From positions 1 through 37,326 of the forward strand of contig CAISGE010000019.1 of NCBI GenBank assembly GCA_903884815.1: a stretch of 37,326 nt of DNA, in the 5' to 3' direction. Shown piece by piece: positions 14,444-23,345 of this stretch; the first letter of the stretch is position 1, and the number at the start of each line of letters is the position of its first letter. The DNA comes from Candidatus Omnitrophota bacterium (GTDB taxonomy: Bacteria; Omnitrophota; Omnitrophia; Omnitrophales; Aquincolibacteriaceae). The notes under the pieces are model-generated. The model ran no database searches. It was not told the origin of the DNA and saw nothing but the letters and a program-made list of their open reading frames with translations. The position numbers and the translations under genes are program-made.

Positions 14444-15331
14444 ATGCCTAAGCCATTGACATTTCAGGAGTTAATACAAAAGCTGAACGATTATTGGGCG
14501 AAGCAAGGCTGCCTGGTGATGCAGCCTTACGACCTCGAAAAAGGCGCCGGCACGTTCTCGCCGCATACCTTTCTTCGCGCCATTGGGCCCGAGCCGTGGA
14601 AAGCCGCTTATGTCGAGCCTTCGCGCCGGCCCACGGACGGCCGCTACGGCGAAAATCCGCATAGAACCCAGCAATACTATCAATACCAGGTCATCTTGAA
14701 GCCCTCGCCGGGCAATCCCCAGGAACTTTATCTGAACAGCCTTCGCGCGGTCGGGATCGATCCGTTGTCCCATGATATCCGTTTCGTGGAAGATGACTGG
14801 GAATCGCCGACACTTGGCGCTTGGGGCTTGGGTTGGGAGGTCTGGCTCGACAGTATGGAGATTACGCAGTTTACTTACTTTCAGCAATGCGGCTCAATCG
14901 ATCTCGAGGTGATTTCCTGCGAGATCACTTACGGCCTCGAGCGCATCGCCATGTTCCTGCAGAAAAAAGAATCGCTTTTCGACATCCAGTGGAATGACAA
15001 AGTCACCTACGGCGATGTCCATCTTCAGGGGGAGCGGGAATTCTCGAAATTCAATTTCGAAGGGTCGGACCCCGAGATCTACCGCCGTCACTTTGAGGAC
15101 TATGAAAAGCAGGCGGAGCGGCTGCTTGAAGGCGGGATGGTCCTGCCGGCCTACGATTGCTGTCTCAAGACCTCGCATATTTTCAATCTTCTGGACGCCC
15201 GCGGTGCCGTGAGCGTCAACGAACGGCCGCGTTATATCGCCCGGGTCCGTGCCCTGGCCCGCCGCTGCGCGGAAGGTTATGCCGAGAGTCGCAAAACCCA
15301 GAATTATCCACTTATCAAAGTGAAGAAGTGA
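14444..15331 (+). CDS. glyQ: glycyl-tRNA synthetase alpha subunit
   Basis: GlyQ is the catalytic class II aminoacylation subunit of the alpha2-beta2 bacterial enzyme and makes Gly-tRNA(Gly) in the cytoplasm. The 295-aa length is standard. Characteristic stretches are [25 protein letters not shown] near the N-terminus, the motif 2 region [63 protein letters not shown], and the final [15 protein letters not shown]. An AGGGA ribosome site precedes the ATG. glyS follows after three bases, so the two subunits are co-translated. Confidence 0.97.
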   Translation: MPKPLTFQELIQKLNDYWAKQGCLVMQPYDLEKGAGTFSPHTFLRAIGPEPWKAAYVEPSRRPTDGRYGENPHRTQQYYQYQVILKPSPGNPQELYLNSLRAVGIDPLSHDIRFVEDDWESPTLGAWGLGWEVWLDSMEITQFTYFQQCGSIDLEVISCEITYGLERIAMFLQKKESLFDIQWNDKVTYGDVHLQGEREFSKFNFEGSDPEIYRRHFEDYEKQAERLLEGGMVLPAYDCCLKTSHIFNLLDARGAVSVNERPRYIARVRALARRCAEGYAESRKTQNYPLIKVKK

Positions 15332-15334
15332 GCC

Positions 15335-17434
15335 ATGTCTAATCTGTTGATCGAAATCGGGGTCGAGGAACTGCCTGTTGGCGCGCTCGACGTTATCTAT
15401 GAAGAGCTGGCCGTGAAGGCGCGCCAGAAGCTCGTGGAGGAGCGTATTGCTTTCGGGGAAGTGAAAGTCGAAACAACGCCGCGGCGCATCGCGCTTTATG
15501 TGCAGGGGATCGCCCTGATGCAACCCGATCGTGTGCTTGAGATCTCCGGCCCCTCTCACGAAAAATGTTATGACGCGCAGGGGAGGCCCACTCCCGTGCT
15601 TCAGGGATTTCTCAAGAGCAAACAGTCTACGGAAGCCGAGGTTGAGATCCGCGAGACGCCCAAGGGGAAATTTATATTCCTGAAGAAAAAAGAAAAAGGC
15701 CGGGCCGTGGCGGCGATCCTTCCGGAAATGCTTAAAACGCTTCTTGTTTCACTTTCTTTCCCGAAGCTTATGAGGTGGGAATCCACGGGGTTCCGTTTCC
15801 CGCGTCCGATCCGCTGGCTTGTCGTGCTGCTGGATGCTAAAAAGATCCCGTGCGCGCTTGCCGACGTCAAGTCCGGGAACAAGAGCCTGGGCCACCGATT
15901 CCTCGCACCGCAAAGTTTCTCGATCCTGAAAGCCGACTGGAAATCCTATGTCGCGCTTCTCAAAAAGAAGCACGTGCTTCTGCCGCTTGAGACGCGCGAA
16001 GCGATGGTGAAGAGTGCTCTCGCGAACCGTTTCGGGCAGAAAAAGATCGATGAAGAGCTGGCGCATATGAACGCCCAGTTGGTGGAGGAGCCGTTCTTTT
16101 TGCAAGGGACGTTCTCCCAGGAATATCTTGAGCTTCCGGACGAGGTCCTCGCGAGCTGCATGAAAAAGAACCAGAAAGTCTTTGCCTGCTACGACACCAA
16201 GGGGAAGATGAAGAATGGATTTGTCGCCGTGATGAACGGGAAGCGTGACGGCCTGGCGAAGATCCGCGCGGATTACGAGAATGTCCTCGATTCCCGCCTG
16301 AAGGATGCCCGTTATTTTTATGATCTGGATACTCGTGAATCTTTTGAAAAGAAAAAACCCGTTCTCGCCCAGTTGGTCTATCTCGGCAAGCTGGGTTCGG
16401 TGCTCGACAAGACGGAGCGGCTTGAGAAGCTGGCAGGGGAGTTCGCTCCGACGGTGAGGCACCCGGAGCTTGCTCAGGACCTGGCGCGCGTCGCGGCGCT
16501 TTCCAAGATTGATCTGGTGAGTCATCTTGTCTATGAAATGCCGGATCTTCAGGGGATCGTGGGTCGCGATTACGCTCGCGAGGCCAAGGAGAGGGAAGCG
16601 GTCGCGATCGCCATCGGGACGCAGTATTTGCCCAAGAATCTCACGGAATCTCATGAGCATGTTAAAAAAACGATGAGCCTCCTTGGGGCGCTCTTCGGGA
16701 TCATGGACCGTCTGGACCTTTTGACCGGGGCGCTGGGTTCGGGCATCGAACCTACCGGAAGCCAGGATCCGTTCGCTCTTCGGCGCGCCGGGGGCGTGGT
16801 GGTCAAACTGATCCGTGCCTTCGGGGTCTCGTTTTCCCTGAGGAAAGTTCTTGAAGAGAATGTGAAGCTTTATGCCGGCAAACTGACAAAACAGGATGGG
16901 CTGGAGACGCGACTCGTGAAGTTCCTACAGGAACGTGTTTCTTTCGAATTGGGCGTCAAACTTGGCACGCGTCCCTATGAGATCCTGCAGGCGGTCATGC
17001 GCGCCTCTTTTGAGGATATTTCGGATGTGTTCCGGCGCTTTGAAGTGCTCAACGCGATCGATTTTAAGATCCTGGCAAAAGCGGCCAAGGTGATCCAGCG
17101 CACGGCGAATATGCTCAAAGGTTACGGCAAAACACCCGGCGAGCCCCAAGAGGAGTTGTTGGTAGAGCCTTACGAGAAAAAACTCTTTGAATTGATACGG
17201 ACAAGAATGCAGGATGTCTCGGAGCCTCTTGAAAAGAAAGAGTATGAGAAAGCAACGCGCCTTTTTGCGGATATCTTTTTGTTACCGGTCCATGACTTTT
17301 TCGAGAATGTGCTTGTGAATGCCGAGGATGCCGCTTTGCGGGAGAACCGGATGGCCCTTGTAGCCAAGGTTAGCCGTCTTTTTACCGGCAGGTTGGCCGA
17401 TCTTTCTGCTCTTTCCAGAATTGAAGAAGAGTGA
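15335..17434 (+). CDS. glyS: glycyl-tRNA synthetase beta subunit
   Basis: GlyS binds tRNA and is required with GlyQ for glycine charging. The 699-aa protein starts with the conserved LLIEIGVEELP, followed by TTPRRIALYVQGI, the FPKLMRWESTGFRFPRPIRWLVVLLD region, an HD-like segment (LVSHLVYEMPDLQGIVGRDYA), GSGIEPTGSQDPFALRRAGGGVV-type residues, and a C-terminal DALR-like anticodon domain ending in FFENVLVNAEDAALRENRMALV. The length agrees with the family. The promoter of ppdK lies over its last codons. Confidence 0.97.
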   Translation: MSNLLIEIGVEELPVGALDVIYEELAVKARQKLVEERIAFGEVKVETTPRRIALYVQGIALMQPDRVLEISGPSHEKCYDAQGRPTPVLQGFLKSKQSTEAEVEIRETPKGKFIFLKKKEKGRAVAAILPEMLKTLLVSLSFPKLMRWESTGFRFPRPIRWLVVLLDAKKIPCALADVKSGNKSLGHRFLAPQSFSILKADWKSYVALLKKKHVLLPLETREAMVKSALANRFGQKKIDEELAHMNAQLVEEPFFLQGTFSQEYLELPDEVLASCMKKNQKVFACYDTKGKMKNGFVAVMNGKRDGLAKIRADYENVLDSRLKDARYFYDLDTRESFEKKKPVLAQLVYLGKLGSVLDKTERLEKLAGEFAPTVRHPELAQDLARVAALSKIDLVSHLVYEMPDLQGIVGRDYAREAKEREAVAIAIGTQYLPKNLTESHEHVKKTMSLLGALFGIMDRLDLLTGALGSGIEPTGSQDPFALRRAGGVVVKLIRAFGVSFSLRKVLEENVKLYAGKLTKQDGLETRLVKFLQERVSFELGVKLGTRPYEILQAVMRASFEDISDVFRRFEVLNAIDFKILAKAAKVIQRTANMLKGYGKTPGEPQEELLVEPYEKKLFELIRTRMQDVSEPLEKKEYEKATRLFADIFLLPVHDFFENVLVNAEDAALRENRMALVAKVSRLFTGRLADLSALSRIEEE

Positions 17435-17440
17435 TATACT
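17412..17440 (+). promoter_or_regulatory. promoter of ppdK
   Basis: TTTCCA (17412-17417), 17 bp, then TATACT (17435-17440) with extended -10 TGa at 17432-17434. The hexamers are identical to those before dapL. CCGCCCTC follows at once. This leaves a leader of about 165 nt before ppdK. Confidence 0.6.
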
Positions 17441-17537
17441 CCGCCCTCTTTTGGTAGGGCGCCTGCGTTCAAGAAACGCTCACAATACCGTTTACCCGTA
17501 ATAAAAAAATCAGAAAAGCACCAGACCTCTTTCAAGA

Positions 17538-17567
17538 CCCCTGAAGGTTCTTCGGAGGGCAGTTTTT
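17538..17567 (+). promoter_or_regulatory. terminator-like hairpin in the ppdK leader
   Basis: CTGAAG (17541-17546) pairs with CTTCGG (17550-17555), extended by C-G pairs past one mismatch, and TTTTT follows at 17563-17567. Two further small hairpins (GCCCT/AGGGC and GCGTT/AACGC) lie upstream in the leader. It could be an attenuator, but no known riboswitch core is visible. Confidence 0.35.
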
Positions 17568-17612
17568 AACCATCATCCGTCAAAAATCAACATGAAGTGA
17601 AAAGGAGCTACA

Positions 17613-20291
17613 ATGAGTACCGCAACAGCTAAGAAATCCTCAAAATCCGGTTCTAAATCAAAAACAACAAAACTTGTTTATTTCTTCGGCAATGGCAAGT
17701 CCGATGGTGACGCCAAGATGAAGAGCCTCTTGGGCGGCAAGGGCGCAAACCTCGCGGAAATGGTGAATATCGGTATTCCCGTGCCCGCCGGTTTTACGAT
17801 CACGACCGAAACCTGCGACCTCTATAACAAGAACGGCAAGAAATGGCCCGCGGGTCTTGAAGCCCAGGTCCGTGAGAACATTGCCAAGCTCGAAAAGTCC
17901 ATGGGACTCAAGCTCGGGGACCGGAACAATCCGCTTCTCGTTTCGATCCGCTCCGGCGCTGCGGCATCCATGCCGGGCATGATGGACACTGTGCTTAATC
18001 TCGGACTCAACTCCGAGGTCGTGCAGGGTCTCATCGTGAAGACCGAGAACGAGCGCTTCGCGTGGGATTCCTACCGCCGTTTTATCCAGATGTTCGGCGA
18101 TGTCGTGATGGAAGTGCCGAGCGATGATTTTGAGCATGTGCTCGAAAAGAAGAAACAGCAGGTCGGCGCGAAGAGCGATACCGAGCTCAACGCCAATGAC
18201 CTCAAAGATGTGGTCCGCCAGTTCAAGAAGATCTATCTGGACCATACCAAGGAAGAATTTCCCCAGGATCCTTTCGAGCAGCTCGTCAAGGCGACGAATG
18301 CGGTTTTCAACTCCTGGAACAATCCCCGCGCTATCAAGTACCGCCAGATCAATGAGATTCGCGGTCTTCTCGGCACGGCCGTGAACATCCAGGCCATGGT
18401 GTTCGGCAATATGGGCGAAACCTCCGGCACGGGCGTTTGCTTCACGCGCAACCCTTCGACCGGCGAGAACAAGTTCTACGGGGAATACCTGATCAACGCC
18501 CAGGGCGAAGACGTCGTTGCCGGGATCCGTACGCCGGAACCGATCGATGTGCTGGCCAAGAAATGGCCGGTGGTCTACAAGCAGCTGAACGCCCTCCGCT
18601 TGCGCCTTGAAAAACATTACAAGGACATGCAGGACATTGAATTTACGATCCAGGAAGGGAAGCTCTACATCCTCCAGACCCGTAACGGCAAGCGTACCGC
18701 CGCAGCGGCCGTCCGTGTGGCGGTGGAGCTTGTGAAAGAGAAAATGTTGACCAAGGATCAGGCCCTTTTGAGGGTAGATCCCAAACAACTCGATCAGCTG
18801 CTTCATCCGACGTTCGATCCGAAACAGAAAAAAGATGTGATCGCGAAGGGATTGCCGGCTTCTCCGGGCGCCGCAACAGGCAAAGTCGTATTCACGGCGG
18901 AAGATGCGGAAGCTTGGGCAGCCAAAGGCGAAGCGGTGATCCTCGTCCGCATTGAAACCTCGCCGGAAGATATCGGCGGTATGAACGTTGCCAAGGGCAT
19001 TTTGACCGCCCGCGGCGGTATGACCTCTCACGCGGCCGTCGTGGCCCGTGGCATGGGGAAATGCTGCGTGGCCGGCGTCAGCGAGATCCAGATCGACTAT
19101 AAGACCCGGCAATTTACCGCCGGAAAAGCGGTCGTCAAGGAAGGGGATTTCATTTCTCTCGATGGCAGCCTGGGTCAGGTCTATCTCGGCAAACTGAGCA
19201 CCATCGAATCCAAGCTTTCCGGTGATTTTGCGACCCTCATGAAGTGGGCCGATGAAACCCGCAAGCTCAAGGTTCGCACGAACGGGGACACGCCGCATGA
19301 CGCGGAAGTGGCCGTCCGTTTTGGCGCGGAAGGTATCGGCCTTTGCCGTACCGAGCACATGTTCTTTGAAGGCGATCGCATCATCGCGGTTCGTGAGATG
19401 ATCCTCGCCAGTGACAAGGCCGGCCGCGAGGCGGCCCTGGCGAAGCTCCTGCCGATGCAGCGCGGGGATTTCGAAGGGATCTTCGAGGCGATGAAGGGAT
19501 TTCCTGTGACGATCCGTCTTCTGGATCCGCCGCTTCACGAGTTCCTTCCCCAGGAAGCCGCCAACCAGCAGGAAATGGCGGATGTTCTGAAGGTGCCCGT
19601 GGAAGTCGTCAAGCAGAAGGTGGAAGCGCTTCATGAATTCAACCCGATGCTCGGTCATCGTGGCTGCCGTCTCGGGATCACGTATCCTGAGATTTATGCC
19701 ATGCAGGTCCGCGCCATCATCGAAGCGGCTTGCAATCTCAAGAAAAAGGGAATGAAGATCGTTCCCGAGATCATGATCCCTCTCGTCGGGACCAAGAAGG
19801 AACTTCAGATCCTGAAGGACCTTTCGATCGAGACCATCAACAAGGTTTTCGCCGAGAAGGGGACCAAGGTCGAGTACATGATCGGGACCATGATCGAAGT
19901 GCCGCGCGCCGCGCTGACTGCGGACAAAGTGGCCGAGATCGCCGAGTTCTTTTCCTTCGGCACAAACGATCTTACACAGATGACTCTCGGTTTTTCGCGT
20001 GACGATTCAGGCTCTTTCATGGGCGCGTATCTGGATCAGGGGATCTATGAGAAAGACGTGTTCCAGACGATCGATGAGGAGGGCGTTGGATCTTTGATTC
20101 AACTTGCGGTGGAAAAAGGCCGTAAAACAAAGAAGGACCTCAAAATCGGTATTTGCGGGGAGCACGGCGGGGATCCCAGTTCGATCGCTTTCTGCAACAA
20201 GGTCGGGATGAACTATGTTAGCTGTTCGCCCTACCGCGTTCCGATCGCGAGACTTGCCGCGGCTCAAGCGGTATTGAATCAGAAAAAATAA
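17613..20291 (+). CDS. ppdK: pyruvate, phosphate dikinase
   Basis: PpdK interconverts pyruvate + ATP + Pi with phosphoenolpyruvate + AMP + PPi; in anaerobes it can work as a PPi-linked glycolytic step or in gluconeogenesis. The 892-aa protein has an ATP-grasp domain (LGGKGANLAEM, SIRSGAAASMPGMMDTVLNLG), the swivelling phosphohistidine domain with GGMTSHAAVVARGMGK (catalytic His near 473), and the TIM-barrel PEP domain (GLCRTEHMFFEGDRI, FNPMLGHRGCRLGITYPEI, FSFGTNDLTQMTLGFSRDD) ending with the conserved Cys in YVSCSPYRVPIARLAAAQA. A Lys/Ser-rich N-terminal tail of about 20 residues precedes the normal start. The AAAAGGAG site is strong. A long leader suggests regulated expression. Confidence 0.97.
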   Translation: MSTATAKKSSKSGSKSKTTKLVYFFGNGKSDGDAKMKSLLGGKGANLAEMVNIGIPVPAGFTITTETCDLYNKNGKKWPAGLEAQVRENIAKLEKSMGLKLGDRNNPLLVSIRSGAAASMPGMMDTVLNLGLNSEVVQGLIVKTENERFAWDSYRRFIQMFGDVVMEVPSDDFEHVLEKKKQQVGAKSDTELNANDLKDVVRQFKKIYLDHTKEEFPQDPFEQLVKATNAVFNSWNNPRAIKYRQINEIRGLLGTAVNIQAMVFGNMGETSGTGVCFTRNPSTGENKFYGEYLINAQGEDVVAGIRTPEPIDVLAKKWPVVYKQLNALRLRLEKHYKDMQDIEFTIQEGKLYILQTRNGKRTAAAAVRVAVELVKEKMLTKDQALLRVDPKQLDQLLHPTFDPKQKKDVIAKGLPASPGAATGKVVFTAEDAEAWAAKGEAVILVRIETSPEDIGGMNVAKGILTARGGMTSHAAVVARGMGKCCVAGVSEIQIDYKTRQFTAGKAVVKEGDFISLDGSLGQVYLGKLSTIESKLSGDFATLMKWADETRKLKVRTNGDTPHDAEVAVRFGAEGIGLCRTEHMFFEGDRIIAVREMILASDKAGREAALAKLLPMQRGDFEGIFEAMKGFPVTIRLLDPPLHEFLPQEAANQQEMADVLKVPVEVVKQKVEALHEFNPMLGHRGCRLGITYPEIYAMQVRAIIEAACNLKKKGMKIVPEIMIPLVGTKKELQILKDLSIETINKVFAEKGTKVEYMIGTMIEVPRAALTADKVAEIAEFFSFGTNDLTQMTLGFSRDDSGSFMGAYLDQGIYEKDVFQTIDEEGVGSLIQLAVEKGRKTKKDLKIGICGEHGGDPSSIAFCNKVGMNYVSCSPYRVPIARLAAAQAVLNQKK

Positions 20292-20320
20292 GCCCGCATC
20301 TTTTTAGGAGAGTGTCCTGA

Positions 20321-20339
20321 GCCCCGTCTCTGACGGGGC
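20321..20339 (+). other. perfect hairpin before the sigma factor start
   Basis: GCCCCGTC, a 3-nt loop, then GACGGGGC: an 8-bp perfect GC-rich stem that ends 17 bases before the sigma factor ATG. There is no T-run, so it is not an intrinsic terminator. It might affect ribosome access to the start, or be a small repeat. Confidence 0.45.
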
Positions 20340-20356
20340 CGGGGAATCCGGATCCT

Positions 20357-21535
20357 ATGGCAGGCAAAAAAAATAAAAAAAAGAAGGCGCGTCCCGTTCG
20401 CGGGGCGAAGCCCAAGCATTCCAAGAAGAAAGCCGGACGGGGACGCCCCAAGCGTTCTCGTCCGGTTTCCCATCTTCGGAAGATGCGAAAGCTCAAGGTC
20501 CATTCTCCGAAAAAATCCCTCAGCACCACGGACGAGACAGAAGCTCTCTTGCTTCGTGAAATAGCCCTCCAAAAGGAAGCCGAAAGCATCCTGAAGGTCG
20601 AGGGTATTCCGGATCGCCGCAAAAGCGAACGCGAAGATGAAGAGACGGACGCCCACGCGGATGACGCGAATGATCAAACGCTCGACCGCACACCGATGCG
20701 CATTTATCTTGATCAAATCGAACACTTTCCGCTTCTCACCGCGGATGAGGAGATATCTCTCGGAGAAAAGGTTCAGGCGGGAGGTGCAGCGGGAGAGATT
20801 GCGCGGCATCGGATGATCCGTTCCAATCTCCGGTTGGTGATCTCTCTTGCGAAACGGTATTCCCACATGGGGCTTGCCTTCTCGGACCTTGTGGAAGAAG
20901 GCAATATCGGTCTCATGCGAGCGGTGGAAAAATTTGATCCCAAACGGGGCTATCGCTTTTCGACCTATGCTTCCTGGTGGATCAAGCAGGGGATGATGCG
21001 CTCGCTTTCCAACCAGGGAAAGACGATCCGTATTCCGGTCTATATGTATGACATTATTTCCAAGTGGCGTCGCGTGCGTGATGCCTTGATGCAACATCTC
21101 AACCGTATGCCGACGCGCCGCGAGATCGCAAAGGTTCTTGAGATCCCGATCGCCAAGGTCAAGGAGATCGAAACGATCGTCAACCGTCCGAGCTCTCTCA
21201 ATACGCCGCTGAGTCTCGACGGAACGGCCGAACTGATCGATATGATCGAAGATAAAGAAGAGAGCAATCCGGACGCAAAGGTCGGCGAAGTTCTCAAGAG
21301 CGAGAGGATCCGCAAACTCTTGGGTGTTCTGGACCTCCGTGAGCGTGAGGTTCTGGAGCGCCGATTTGGACTGGAACATCATGATCCGCACACGCTTGAA
21401 GAGGTCGCGCAGCACTTCAGCGTCACGCGTGAACGTATCCGGCAGATCGAGGGTGTGGTGCTCAAGAAGATCCGCGCCCAGCTTATTTTGGAAGGCGACC
21501 AGTTCGAGAATTACCTTCCGCATTCGTCACACTAG
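20357..21535 (+). CDS. rpoD: RNA polymerase sigma-70 factor, RpoD/SigA-like, with basic AT-hook-like tail
   Basis: This 392-aa sigma factor has region 1.2 (TPMRIYLDQIEHFPLLTADEEISLGEKV, near 113), region 2 (MIRSNLRLVISLAKRYSHMGLAFSDLVEEGNIGLMRAVEKFDPKRGYRFSTYASWWIKQ), region 3 (MPTRREIAKVLEIP) and region 4 (LDLREREVLERRFGLE-TLEEVAQHFSVTRERIRQIE). These match primary or near-primary sigma factors. The acidic region 1.1 is missing. Instead the first 55 residues are extremely basic (GKKNKKKKARP, KHSKKKAGRGRPKRSRP) and contain the AT-hook core RGRP. The tail could bind AT-rich DNA or be an auxiliary polymerase contact. Whether it is the only housekeeping sigma cannot be told from this window. Confidence 0.9.
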   Translation: MAGKKNKKKKARPVRGAKPKHSKKKAGRGRPKRSRPVSHLRKMRKLKVHSPKKSLSTTDETEALLLREIALQKEAESILKVEGIPDRRKSEREDEETDAHADDANDQTLDRTPMRIYLDQIEHFPLLTADEEISLGEKVQAGGAAGEIARHRMIRSNLRLVISLAKRYSHMGLAFSDLVEEGNIGLMRAVEKFDPKRGYRFSTYASWWIKQGMMRSLSNQGKTIRIPVYMYDIISKWRRVRDALMQHLNRMPTRREIAKVLEIPIAKVKEIETIVNRPSSLNTPLSLDGTAELIDMIEDKEESNPDAKVGEVLKSERIRKLLGVLDLREREVLERRFGLEHHDPHTLEEVAQHFSVTRERIRQIEGVVLKKIRAQLILEGDQFENYLPHSSH

Positions 21536-21579
21536 GTGTCCCGCATTTCAACGCTGTTTCCAATTTGCAAGGAGTGTCC

Positions 21580-22101
21580 ATGGACCTGAAATCTCTCAAA
21601 GCCAAAGTTCGCAATATCCCCGATTTTCCAAAGAAAGGGATACTCTTCCGGGACATCACGCCGCTCCTTAAGGATGCGAAGTCGCTCCGGGAGATCATTG
21701 CTCGTCTCGCGAGATCTTTGAAGGGACAAAAGGTCAGCACGGTCGTGGGGATCGAATCCCGTGGATTTATTTTCGGGACGGCGCTTGCCACAAAGCTCGG
21801 AGTCGGGTTTGTGCCCATACGTAAAAAGGGGAAGCTCCCCTGGAAGACCAAGCAGATCGCGTGCACATTAGAGTACGGCAAAGAGATCCTCGAGATCCAT
21901 CAGGATGCGGTCAAACGCGGCGAGAAGGTTGTGATCGTGGATGACCTTCTGGCGACGGGGGGGACCGCCGCGGCTGCCGCGAAACTCGTGAAAAGTATCG
22001 GCGGAAAAGTCGTGAAGATTGCTTTTGTGATCGAGTTGGGGTTCCTGAACGGGCGGGAGAAACTCAAGAAGCACGATGTTTTTTCACTCTTGCAGTATTA
22101 G
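21580..22101 (+). CDS. apt: adenine phosphoribosyltransferase
   Basis: Apt salvages adenine with PRPP to AMP. The ATG at 21580, preceded by AAGGAG, gives 173 aa; a TTG at 21565 is in frame but lies before the ribosome site. Motifs are IPDFPKKGILFRDITPLLKD at the N-terminus, VVGIESRGFIFGTALA, the flexible loop segment GFVPIRKKGKLPWKT, and the PRPP-binding VVIVDDLLATGGTAAAAAKLV. The C-terminus keeps FVIELGFLNGREKL. It is complete and typical. Confidence 0.96.
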   Translation: MDLKSLKAKVRNIPDFPKKGILFRDITPLLKDAKSLREIIARLARSLKGQKVSTVVGIESRGFIFGTALATKLGVGFVPIRKKGKLPWKTKQIACTLEYGKEILEIHQDAVKRGEKVVIVDDLLATGGTAAAAAKLVKSIGGKVVKIAFVIELGFLNGREKLKKHDVFSLLQY

Positions 22102-22337
22102 AAAGAACAGGTGTCTGGATTGCCGGCCTTCCTTTCGGCGAGGAACACCGCCTCAATGTCTCGGGACAGATACTCTTTGGCGATCATGCCCGGGGCGATT
22201 CAAAGCTTCCTTCGGTGTTTCAGCAAATCTGTGGCAGTTTTTCCCCTCTTCATTTGAACAGTTCGGCAGAATCTCATCGTATGCAACCCTCCTTTCAAGA
22301 TCCATGATGCGGGGGCCCGGCGGGGTGGTTTAAGAAG
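22102..22337. other. gap between apt and the tandem-receiver gene, no supported gene
   Basis: This 236-bp stretch holds no promoter or terminator I can defend. On the + strand a frame without any start codon stays open for about 60 codons with coding-like composition (…VWIAGLPFGEEHRLNVSG…). On the minus strand are two tiny ORFs of 25 and 29 codons, the first after a good AAAGGAGG. Either could be the remains of a gene; neither resembles a known protein. Confidence 0.3.
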
Positions 22338-23120
22338 ATGCCAAAAATCCTGATTATTAGCGCGGATTTTAATTTAACGGCCACGATCGAAGCCCGCCTT
22401 CTTATGGATGGGTATGAGGTCTTTACCGCGGAAGACGGATTGCTTGGTCTTCAAAAAGTCCAGGAACTAAATCCGCAGCTCATTATCGTTGATGCGGGAC
22501 TTCCCAAAATGTCCAGTCATCAGCTGATCGAAGAAGTGAAAGCTCTGCCGGGTTTTCTGAGGACTCCCATTATGATCATTGCGGATCGGGCCGGAGTGGA
22601 AAATCTTTTTCACCGGATGGATATCTTCCATTTTTTTTCAAAGCCCGTTTTCCCTGCGGCGTTCTTGAGGAAAGTTGCTTTGGCTGTCGCGAGCGTTGAA
22701 ACGGAAGAGGTCAAAAAACCCAAGAAGGAAGTTTCAGGCCCCTCTTCGGGGAGAGGGCGGATCCTTTTGGGAGGACCGCATGAGTTTATTCTCAAAAAAG
22801 TTCGGGAGCTTTTCGAATCCCAAGGCTTTGCCGTGGAGGTGGTCAAGGAGGACGACGAGGTGATCCAAAAGGCCGGGGCGATGAGGCCCGATTACGTTTT
22901 TGTACAGCTCTGGGAGGATCGGAGCGTTTTTAATGTTCGGAAGATCGATAAAGCCTTTGTGGAAAGCCCTACGCTTAGAACTCTCCCTTTTTATGTTTTT
23001 TGCTACGCGAAGTACACCACCGAGGCCTATGATTTTATCCCGCAGAATCATGTTATCCCATTCCGTGAAAGCCGGGATCTTTTGGTCTCTTTGGAAAAAC
23101 TGCTTTCGCCGGAGGGATAG
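22338..23120 (+). CDS. tandem receiver-domain protein
   Basis: This 260-aa protein has two CheY-like receiver folds and no output domain. The first (residues 1-120) has Asp10, the phospho-acceptor Asp52 in LIIVDAGLPKMSS, and the Lys of FFSKPVFPAAF near 102. It could therefore be phosphorylated, although the usual N-terminal acidic pair is reduced to one Asp. A linker with Lys/Glu residues follows. The second (about 140-260, RILLGGPHEFILKKVRELFESQGF…YVFVQLWED) has no acidic pocket and no acceptor Asp at the expected site, so it looks like a pseudo-receiver used for binding. No histidine kinase is nearby. Its role is unknown. Confidence 0.7.
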   Translation: MPKILIISADFNLTATIEARLLMDGYEVFTAEDGLLGLQKVQELNPQLIIVDAGLPKMSSHQLIEEVKALPGFLRTPIMIIADRAGVENLFHRMDIFHFFSKPVFPAAFLRKVALAVASVETEEVKKPKKEVSGPSSGRGRILLGGPHEFILKKVRELFESQGFAVEVVKEDDEVIQKAGAMRPDYVFVQLWEDRSVFNVRKIDKAFVESPTLRTLPFYVFCYAKYTTEAYDFIPQNHVIPFRESRDLLVSLEKLLSPEG

Positions 23121-23183
23121 AAATCCGGAGGGTCAGCGTTGCCAGTGAAGTGATAGAATCCTGTTTCGCAAAGTCAGTCATCC

Positions 23184-23212
23184 GAGACAGGTACGGGAAA
23201 ATCTGGTATCAT
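23184..23212 (+). promoter_or_regulatory. promoter for the RNA region and tRNA-Arg
   Basis: GAGACA (23184-23189) lies 17 bp before TATCAT (23207-23212), with extended -10 TGg at 23204-23206. Transcription from near 23219 would give a leader of about 135 nt ahead of the tRNA. Confidence 0.45.
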
Positions 23213-23218
23213 CGAGCG

Positions 23219-23345
23219 CACTTTTCAGGACCCGGGGTATGAGGGGTGTGAATGCCCGGAAGGAACTCTAGGGGCACCCCCGGGAAAAGTTGGAACTGGG
23301 GTACTTCAAGTTGAATCGGTAACTCCAGCGTATGCGAGTCATTAA
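23219..23345 (+). ncRNA. possible structured RNA ahead of tRNA-Arg
   Basis: No ORF covers this stretch. CCCGGGG (23231-23237) can pair with CCCCGGG (23278-23284). Inside it, TGCCC and GGGCA close a hairpin that contains CCGGAAGG, a GGAA tetraloop on a CC/GG stem as in SRP RNA helix 8. The AGCAGC side of the SRP internal loop is not there, so I do not call it SRP RNA. It may be a tRNA leader, or an unclassified small RNA. Confidence 0.3.

Noticed and set aside
17658..19658. A 666-codon open frame on the minus strand inside ppdK
   Set aside because: It mirrors a strongly conserved gene with high GC at fixed codon positions, its protein is His/Arg-rich with no family resemblance, and the + strand product is certain.
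20279..21523. A 414-codon minus-strand frame opposite the sigma factor gene
   Set aside because: It is a shadow frame of a conserved coding sequence, with no ribosome site or recognisable motif.
22076..22333. An 85-codon + strand frame after apt
   Set aside because: It starts inside apt, its composition is Cys/Arg/Phe-rich, and it has no ribosome site or match.
23245..23284. SRP (4.5S) RNA
   Set aside because: The CCGGAAGG tetraloop is there, but the conserved AGCAGC/CAGG internal loop is missing.
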